A stretch of DNA of 5,603 nt, from NCBI GenBank assembly GCA_944387755.1, contig CALXGC010000149.1, positions 1 through 5,603 on the forward strand, in the 5' to 3' direction. Below the pieces are notes generated by a model. That model did no database searches and was not told where the DNA came from. It saw only the letters and a list, made by a program, of their open reading frames with translations. The stretch is from an uncultured Oscillospiraceae bacterium. Lineage in GTDB: Bacteria > Bacillota_A > Clostridia > Oscillospirales > Oscillospiraceae. A program made the position numbers and the translations under genes. Of the stretch, positions 1 through 3,842 are shown piece by piece. Every line of letters begins with the position of its first letter. The first letter of the stretch is position 1.

Positions 1-228
1 GTAACCCCGCGGCACACGCGGCGGGCCGCTTAGTGCTGCTCGGTTCCCCGCCTGACACGGTTCACGGAGCCGCGTTGCGCGGGACCGGCCTATCATCGCT
101 GCTTATCCAGGTCAGACGGCACATCACTCGTCCGGGGGCCGGAATTCATCCCTGCTGCAGCGGATTGCAGGTACAGGGCACCGCTATCTCCCCAACTAGT
201 GCGGCCTTGCTTTCCGCCGAAGGCGGAA
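1..228 (-). ncRNA. ffs: Signal recognition particle RNA, large bacterial type, 3' end missing
   Basis: This is the RNA scaffold of the signal recognition particle, which with Ffh targets nascent membrane and secreted proteins to the membrane. Read on the minus strand, the helix 8 core is clear: GTCAGG, then CGG-GGAA-CCG (the GGAA tetraloop lies at 47-44), then AGCAGC, which is the Ffh-binding symmetric loop. Upstream, around 195-140, is the Alu-domain block (GGGGAG, TAGCGGTGCCCTGTACC, TGCAATCCGCT), as in the Bacillus subtilis scRNA of about 270 nt; the shorter E. coli 4.5S RNA lacks it. The segment at 17-1, GTGTGCCGCGGGGTTAC, matches the distal part of the Bacillus RNA as I remember it, so the last several dozen nucleotides lie beyond the left edge. 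The mature 5' end is uncertain. I placed it at the small hairpin 228-212; the primary transcript probably starts near 260. Confidence 0.93.
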
Positions 229-249
229 TCCTTGCTCCGCCTTCGGCGG
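214..249. repeat. Paired palindromes forming a 14-bp inverted repeat at the SRP RNA 5' end
   Basis: Two copies of a 13-base near-palindrome (CCGCCGAAGGCGG at 214-226 and its complement at 237-249) face each other. They form a perfect 14-bp inverted repeat (214-227 with 236-249) around an 8-base loop. Each copy can also fold on itself into a small hairpin, so two structures compete. Both copies lie inside the predicted SRP RNA precursor. The proximal one could be the 5' hairpin of the mature RNA, and the long stem could be a double-strand processing site, since RNase III matures the B. subtilis scRNA. No T-run follows on either strand, so I do not call a terminator. Confidence 0.7.
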
Positions 250-266
250 GCTTCAGACTGGGAACT

Positions 267-295
267 ATTTTACTATAATTCTCTCCCCTTGGCAA
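267..295 (-). promoter_or_regulatory. Sigma-70/SigA-type promoter of the SRP RNA gene
   Basis: On the minus strand a -35 box TTGCCA (295-290) and a -10 box TAAAAT (272-267) are separated by exactly 17 bases. Transcription would begin near 260, upstream of the SRP RNA hairpins. The T-rich stretch at 300-306 just upstream could act as an UP-like element, which would suit a highly expressed stable RNA. Confidence 0.75.
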
Positions 296-325
296 CTGAT
301 TTTTTCACCGAAAACCGGGGAAGGC

Positions 326-354
326 TGGACAAAAATGGGGAAACCTTATATAAT
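326..354 (+). promoter_or_regulatory. Sigma-70/SigA-type promoter of the DEAD-box helicase gene
   Basis: The -35 box TGGACA (326-331) and a perfect -10 box TATAAT (349-354) have a 17-base spacer. The predicted start is near 361, giving the helicase mRNA an untranslated leader of about 130 nt. It points away from the SRP RNA promoter; the two -35 boxes are 30 bases apart. Confidence 0.78.
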
Positions 355-360
355 AGAGGG

Positions 361-491
361 GCGGGCACGGAAAATTTTTTGCGCCGTGCGCAAGATTCGG
401 GGCCGCGCCGGGCCGACGGCGTTCTGCACAGCTTCTGTGACGGGTGGGAGGCCTTGGATCGCCACACCGCTGGAAGCAGAAGGAGAAAGAC
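361..491 (+). promoter_or_regulatory. Long 5' leader of the helicase mRNA with a proximal hairpin
   Basis: About 130 nt lie between the predicted transcription start and the helicase ATG. A hairpin GCACGG (365-370) / CCGTGC (384-389) encloses an A4T6 stretch, and a GC-rich segment with short complementary blocks follows at about 400-423. Long leaders that control cold or growth-dependent expression are known for E. coli deaD/csdA. Whether this one is regulatory is inference. I see no match to a known riboswitch. Confidence 0.35.
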
Positions 492-1661
492 ATGGAAATC
501 AACGGCGAAATTGTCCGGGAGAACGTCCGCTATGCGGAGCTGAATCTGTCGGACCCCATTATGAAGGCCCTGGAGCAGAAGGGCTATGAACAGGCAACCC
601 CCGTCCAGGGGGGCGCCATCCCCTACTTTATGGACTACCGGGACGTCATCGCCAAGGCGCCCACCGGCACGGGCAAGACCTTTGCCTTCGGAATCCCCAT
701 GGTGGAGCACATCGACCCGGCCTCCAGCGACGTGCTGGGGCTGGTGCTGGCCCCCACCCGGGAGCTGGCCATCCAGATCCGGGACGAGCTGCGGGACCTG
801 TGCGCCTTCCGGGAGGGCGTGCGCACCGTGTGCCTCTACGGCGGACAGCCCATCGACAAGCAGATCACCCAGCTGAAGAAAAAGCCCCAGATTGTGGTGG
901 CCACCCCCGGCCGCCTGATGGACCACGTGAAGCGCCGCACCCTCCGCCTGGACAAGGTGGAGACGGTGGTGCTGGACGAGGCCGACCGGATGCTGGACAT
1001 GGGCTTTATTAAGGACGTCACCCGGATTCTGGACCTGATGCCCCAGCGGAAAAACCTGGGGCTCTTCTCCGCGACCATTTCACGGGAGGTCATGGACATC
1101 TCCTGGGTGTACCAGCGGGACCCGGTGGAGATCACCGTCCGGGCCGACCGGCAGAACAAGCCGGACATCACCCAGTACCGCCTGGACGTGGACCGGAACC
1201 AGAAGGTGGACGCCCTGGTCCGCATTCTGGAGCTGGAGGGCTATGACCGGGTCATCGCCTTCTGCAACACAAAAAATATGGCCGACCGCCTGGCCGGCCT
1301 GCTGCAGATGCGGGGCGTCTCCTGCGAGGCCATCCACGGGGACATCCAGCAGCGGGTCCGGGAGAAGACCCTCCAGAAATTCCGGGAGGGGCAGCTCCGG
1401 GTGCTGGCCGCCACCGACGTGGCCGCCCGGGGCCTTGACATCGACGACGTGGACGCGGTTTTCAACTATGACGTGCCCGACGAGAACGAGTACTACATCC
1501 ACCGCATCGGCCGCACCGGCCGGGCCCGCCGCCACGGGGCCGCCTACTCCCTGGTGTCCAACATCACCGAGGGCATCCGCCTGGACGACATCCGGAAAAA
1601 CACCGGCAGCGACATCCGGCCCGTGCGCCTGGGGGAGCGGGGCCTGGAGCCGGTGGGATAA
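492..1661 (+). CDS. Minimal DEAD-box ATP-dependent RNA helicase
   Basis: A 389-residue cytoplasmic RNA helicase that uses ATP to unwind short RNA duplexes, probably in ribosome assembly, mRNA decay or cold adaptation. All core motifs are intact and in order: Q motif ending TPVQ (36-39), motif I APTGTGKT (56-63), Ia PTREL (88-92), Ib TPGR (138-141), II DEAD (162-165), III SAT (193-195), IV IAFCNT (255-260), V TDVAARGLD (308-316), VI HRIGRTGR (337-344). The chain stops 45 residues after motif VI, so it is just the two RecA-like lobes with no long basic tail or DbpA-type RNA-binding domain; specificity must come from the core or partners. I chose ATG 492 because GAAGGAGA (479-486) sits just upstream. 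The in-frame ATG at 444 adds 16 residues (MGGLGSPHRWKQKEKD) that look unlike the family. RhlE/CshA-like at the family level; I do not assign a symbol. Confidence 0.95.
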   Translation: MEINGEIVRENVRYAELNLSDPIMKALEQKGYEQATPVQGGAIPYFMDYRDVIAKAPTGTGKTFAFGIPMVEHIDPASSDVLGLVLAPTRELAIQIRDELRDLCAFREGVRTVCLYGGQPIDKQITQLKKKPQIVVATPGRLMDHVKRRTLRLDKVETVVLDEADRMLDMGFIKDVTRILDLMPQRKNLGLFSATISREVMDISWVYQRDPVEITVRADRQNKPDITQYRLDVDRNQKVDALVRILELEGYDRVIAFCNTKNMADRLAGLLQMRGVSCEAIHGDIQQRVREKTLQKFREGQLRVLAATDVAARGLDIDDVDAVFNYDVPDENEYYIHRIGRTGRARRHGAAYSLVSNITEGIRLDDIRKNTGSDIRPVRLGERGLEPVG

Positions 1662-1821
1662 CCCTTTTTTCACCTGTTTTTAATCCGCTTTCCCCGGTAT
1701 TTTTATGCCCGTACTCTATGATTGTTTTCACAGCGCCATGTCCCGGCGCGCCGGCCCCCGCCCCCAGAGGACGGGCCCGCCGGAGGCGGCGGGAACAACC
1801 ATTCAGATTGGAGTGTAGCGT
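1662..1821. other. GC-rich intergenic gap with inverted repeats, helicase to pspC
   Basis: The gap holds a T-rich start (1668-1705) and a perfect 12-base palindrome CCGGCGCGCCGG (1743-1754). A further short hairpin CCCGCC (1776-1781) / GGCGGG (1788-1793) follows. None of the stems is followed by a T-run, so I see no convincing terminator for the helicase gene. A possible -10 box TATGAT (1717-1722) has no acceptable -35 box. The PspC gene may therefore be read through from the helicase promoter or have a weak promoter of its own. Confidence 0.4.
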
Positions 1822-2031
1822 ATGAACGGAAAGAGACTCTACCGGACGGAGGCCCCCTATAAAATGCTGGCCGGCGTGTGCGGCGGCATTGGGGAGTACT
1901 TTGACATCGACCCCACCATTATCCGGGTGCTGTGGGCCGTCCTCATTTTGTGCGCCGGTATGGGCTTCTGGGCCTATCTCATCTGCGCCCTGGTCATCCC
2001 CAAAAAGAGCGACGTGTACCCCGGATACTAA
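1822..2031 (+). CDS. Small stand-alone PspC-domain membrane protein
   Basis: A 69-residue protein consisting almost entirely of one PspC domain. The signature runs from R9 to R35: LAGVCGGIGEYF (16-27) followed by DIDPTIIR (28-35). A single hydrophobic segment follows at about 33-60 and ends in the basic KK at 61-62, indicating an inner-membrane anchor with little on the far side. In enterobacteria PspC senses envelope stress and recruits PspA. Here no pspA or pspF neighbour is present, and stand-alone PspC proteins of this size in Firmicutes generally have no assigned role. GGAG at 1810-1813 lies 8 bases before the ATG. The gene ends inside the left arm of a strong terminator. Confidence 0.88.
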   Translation: MNGKRLYRTEAPYKMLAGVCGGIGEYFDIDPTIIRVLWAVLILCAGMGFWAYLICALVIPKKSDVYPGY

Positions 2032-2061
2032 AAAATGGACGCCTTACGGCGTCCATTTTTT
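2030..2061. terminator. Bidirectional rho-independent terminator between pspC-like and ybjN-like genes
   Basis: A perfect stem, ATGGACGCC (2035-2043) with GGCGTCCAT (2048-2056), closes a TTAC loop. It is flanked by six A's on the left (2030-2035) and six T's on the right (2056-2061), so it works in both directions. It begins within the stop codon of the PspC gene and lies 4 bases past the stop of the convergent YbjN gene. Confidence 0.95.
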
Positions 2062-2065
2062 CTCA

Positions 2066-2563
2066 TCAGTTCTCGGCCTCCCGGATGGCCTCCTCCGGCG
2101 TCCGCACCCCCAGCAGCACGGCCAGCAGGCCGTTGCCATAGCGGTCGAACATATCCACCGGCAGAATCACCGCCTCCCGCAGCACCGCCGCGCTGGGCAG
2201 CATATCCCGGCAGCTGATAAAGACCTTATACCGGATCTCGCCGTCCCGGTAGTCCAGCTCAAAGTTGCCGTTGCTCAGGCCGAAGTTGGCGCGGGTGAGA
2301 TACTCCGCCACCTGGGCCATGCAGTTCTCGTCCGCCCGGACGCCGCACTTGCCGAAGGCGATGACAAAACGGCACTCGTCGTTGGGGTCCTCGCTTCTGC
2401 GGGGGCCGCACACGTCCATAAGGACCTGCACCTTGTCCAATTTGGCGGTGCCCAGGCCGAAGCTCGCCTGGAAAAGCCCGTCTTCCTCGTCAAAGCTGTA
2501 CTTCCACTCCTGGTCCCGAAACATTGCGTGGACCGCGCTGCGCACCATTTCCACTGTGGCCAT
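2066..2563 (-). CDS. YbjN-domain protein (type III secretion chaperone-like fold)
   Basis: A 165-residue soluble acidic protein that I recognise as YbjN-family from its overall pattern. There is an early WKYSFDEEDGLFQASF block (20-35), a beta-rich middle (VQVLMDVCG, RFVIAF), a helix with VAEYLTRANFGL (85-96), the hallmark NGNFELDYRDGEIRYK (98-113), and a C-terminal helix with GNGLLAVLLG (143-152). The YbjN fold is related to type III secretion chaperones and is thought to bind partner proteins; the molecular role is unknown in most bacteria. E. coli ybjN affects motility and stress phenotypes. No secretion genes are present here. There is no signal peptide or membrane segment. The start is supported by AGAGGAGG on the minus strand (2580-2573), 9 bases from the ATG. 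The gene has its own promoter and terminator, so it is monocistronic. Confidence 0.82.
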   Translation of the reverse strand: MATVEMVRSAVHAMFRDQEWKYSFDEEDGLFQASFGLGTAKLDKVQVLMDVCGPRRSEDPNDECRFVIAFGKCGVRADENCMAQVAEYLTRANFGLSNGNFELDYRDGEIRYKVFISCRDMLPSAAVLREAVILPVDMFDRYGNGLLAVLLGVRTPEEAIREAEN

Positions 2564-2599
2564 AGAGATGGCCTCCTCTCTGTCAGGATTTGGAGTTTT

Positions 2600-2628
2600 A
2601 TTATAGCGGACAGCGCCGGATACGTCAA
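2600..2628 (-). promoter_or_regulatory. Near-consensus SigA-type promoter of the YbjN-domain gene
   Basis: On the minus strand TTGACG (2628-2623) and a perfect TATAAT (2605-2600) are separated by 17 bases. Transcription would start near 2593, leaving a leader of about 30 nt before the ATG at 2563. It points away from the acetyltransferase gene, whose own promoter is not clear: TAAAAT at 2641-2646 has no good -35 partner. Confidence 0.85.
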
Positions 2629-2673
2629 GTCAAACTGCTGTAAAATAAAGAAAAATTTAAGGAGGAACTTGTC

Positions 2674-3528
2674 ATGCTGCACATACGCCTGTCTGCCCCG
2701 GACGACGTCCCCCGCCAGCGGGAGCTCTGGCAGCTGGCCTTTGGCGACGCAGGGGCCTATGTGGACAATTTTTACAATACTTATTACCGGCCGGAGCGTA
2801 TGCTGGTGCTGGAGGAGGACGGCCAGGTCCAGGCCATGACCGCCTGGTTTGACACCGCCCTGTCCGTACCGGGCCGGGAGCCGGCCAGGGCCGCCTATCT
2901 GTACGCCGTGGCCACCCACCCGGCGGCCAGAGGCCGGGGACTGGCCGGAGAGCTGCTGGCCGGCGCGGACCAATTTTTCCGGGCGTGGAACATCCCGGCG
3001 GTGACGACCGTCCCGGCGGAGCCCTCCCTGCACCGGTTCTTCGGCCGGAACGGCTTCCGGGAGTGCTTCGTCCACGGACAGTTCCAGGCGGAGACGGCCG
3101 GGCCTGTCCCGGAGGCGCTTCCCAGGCTGGAGCCCATCCCCCCCGCCGTCTACGCCGGCCTGCGGGAGGCCCGCCTGGCGGAGACGGCACACATCGTCCT
3201 CCCGGCGGAGGCCGCCGCCTATCAGGCGGGGGCCTGCGCCCTCACCCCCGGCGGCGGACTGTACGCCCTGGAGGCCCCCCGGGGCGCGGCCGTCCTGTGC
3301 GCTGAGGGCATGGAGGACGGGACGCTGCTGGTCAAGGAGCTGCTGTGCGTCCGGGAGGACCTGGACTGGGTCCTCGCCCGCCTGCCCGACCTGCTGCCCG
3401 GCTGGTCCGGGATCTACCGCACACCCTGGGGCGGCGTCCCCTTCGGTATGCTCAAGTGGCTGGACCCCCTCCGGGACGCGGCCTGGGACTGGTCCTCCAC
3501 CGCCTACCTGGGCCTCGCTTTTGACTGA
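2674..3528 (+). CDS. GNAT-family N-acetyltransferase with an unassigned C-terminal domain
   Basis: A 284-residue cytoplasmic protein. The N-terminal half (about 1-140) is a Gcn5-related acetyltransferase domain: a RQRELWQLAFGD helix (14-25), the central strand LYAVATHPAARGRG (76-89), where the R86-G-R-G-L-A loop is the acetyl-CoA pyrophosphate site (Q/RxxGxG/A), and FFGRNGF (122-128), the usual motif B ending. The second half (about 150-284) has strands and a repeated aromatic/proline pattern (IYRTPWGGVPFGMLKWL, 247-263) that I do not recognise with confidence. It could be a second degenerate GNAT-like or SCP2-like lobe, as in Eis-type enzymes, though Eis proteins are longer. The substrate is unknown. 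TAAGGAGGAA (2658-2667) before ATG 2674 gives a very strong start. The gene is transcribed divergently from the YbjN gene and ends at a strong terminator. Confidence 0.88.
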   Translation: MLHIRLSAPDDVPRQRELWQLAFGDAGAYVDNFYNTYYRPERMLVLEEDGQVQAMTAWFDTALSVPGREPARAAYLYAVATHPAARGRGLAGELLAGADQFFRAWNIPAVTTVPAEPSLHRFFGRNGFRECFVHGQFQAETAGPVPEALPRLEPIPPAVYAGLREARLAETAHIVLPAEAAAYQAGACALTPGGGLYALEAPRGAAVLCAEGMEDGTLLVKELLCVREDLDWVLARLPDLLPGWSGIYRTPWGGVPFGMLKWLDPLRDAAWDWSSTAYLGLAFD

Positions 3529-3546
3529 TTTCCTGCATTGTGAAGA

Positions 3547-3586
3547 AAAAAGAACCGGAATTTCACACGAAGTTCCGGTTCTTTTT
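3547..3586 (+). terminator. Rho-independent terminator after the acetyltransferase gene
   Basis: The left arm AAAAAGAACCGGAA (3547-3560) pairs perfectly with TTCCGGTTCTTTTT (3573-3586). The stem extends inward through one G-T wobble (TTTC 3561-3564 with GAAG 3569-3572) to a 4-base ACAC loop. T-runs at 3582-3586 and 3590-3594 complete a strong terminator 18 bases after the stop codon. The A-run on the left may give some activity in reverse. Confidence 0.95.
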
Positions 3587-3616
3587 GTGTTTTTCTACAA
3601 AAAATTGTCTCTCTTT

Positions 3617-3666
3617 CTGTGGGAAAAATCAAAAACTTCGGCTTACCACAGCCTTTTCATTGTGGG
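3617..3666. repeat. Repeated TGTGGGAA with an intervening CCACAG, upstream of gdhA
   Basis: TGTGGGAA occurs at 3618-3625 and 3661-3668. Between them CCACAG (3646-3651) can pair with CTGTGG (3617-3622) or, through CCACA, with TGTGG at 3661-3665. The elements lie 45-95 bases before the candidate gdhA promoter, where an operator could sit. A chance occurrence in AT-rich DNA is quite possible. Apart from this I see nothing between the upstream terminator and about 3680. Confidence 0.25.
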
Positions 3667-3682
3667 AACATACACAAAAAAA

Positions 3683-3719
3683 TTGCTTCACTTCTTGACT
3701 CTTTATGTTATGCTATACA
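3683..3719 (+). promoter_or_regulatory. Candidate gdhA promoter with extended -10 element
   Basis: TGCTATACA (3711-3719) reads as an extended -10 (TG-N-TATACA), which can work without a good -35 box. Upstream there are TTGCTT (3683-3688) and TTGACT (3695-3700), but neither is at 17-base spacing to it. The TTGACT box would need a 15-base spacer to TACATA (3716-3721). A start near 3726 would give a leader of about 117 nt that contains the structured element below. Confidence 0.45.
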
Positions 3720-3744
3720 TAAGGACGAGAGGTAGAGCCCATTT

Positions 3745-3812
3745 TGACCGCTTTCCAAAGACAGCGCCGGAGCGAAATGAAAGTGTTCTGTCATTTTTCT
3801 GGAAAGCCGTCA
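3745..3812 (+). promoter_or_regulatory. Structured 5' leader RNA element of gdhA, class unknown
   Basis: A long-range stem joins GCTTTCCA (3750-3757) perfectly to TGGAAAGC (3800-3807). It continues past a single C-C mismatch with TGAC (3745-3748) and GTCA (3809-3812), for 12 pairs in total. Nested inside are GACAG (3760-3764) with CTGTC (3788-3792) and a small CGC-CGGA-GCG hairpin (3765-3774). This hierarchy ends 15 bases before the Shine-Dalgarno of gdhA. An in-frame ATG preceded by GGAG lies inside it (3777). There is no T-run, so an attenuator is unlikely; a translation-control or mRNA-stability element is possible. I could not match it to glycine, lysine, glutamine or other riboswitch cores from memory. 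Confidence 0.5.
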
Positions 3813-3842
3813 CAAAAAACACAGTGTAGGAGGAATGTCATC

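Noticed and set aside
33..926. Open frames on both strands through the SRP RNA, the divergent promoters and the start of the helicase gene (33-278, 199-543 and 273-926)
   Set aside because: They overlap a structured RNA, two promoters or the helicase coding frame, and their peptides show no domain pattern.
1650..1690. Possible terminator after the helicase gene (GGG-ATAA-CCC followed by T6)
   Set aside because: The stem is only 3 pairs, and the alternative GGTG/CACC pairing puts the T-run inside the loop, so I do not call it.
2618..2646. Promoter for the acetyltransferase gene using TAAAAT at 2641-2646
   Set aside because: The bases 17 upstream (GGATAC) do not resemble a -35 box and there is no TG extension; a promoter must exist but I cannot place it.
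3521..3829. A 102-codon plus-strand frame between the acetyltransferase gene and gdhA
   Set aside because: It runs through a strong terminator and the gdhA promoter and leader, lacks a ribosome binding site, and its peptide looks like translated AT-rich DNA.
3725..3842. Lysine-type riboswitch suggested by GAGGTAGAG at 3728-3736
   Set aside because: The other L-box core strings are missing or in the wrong order, and the leader is too short for that class.
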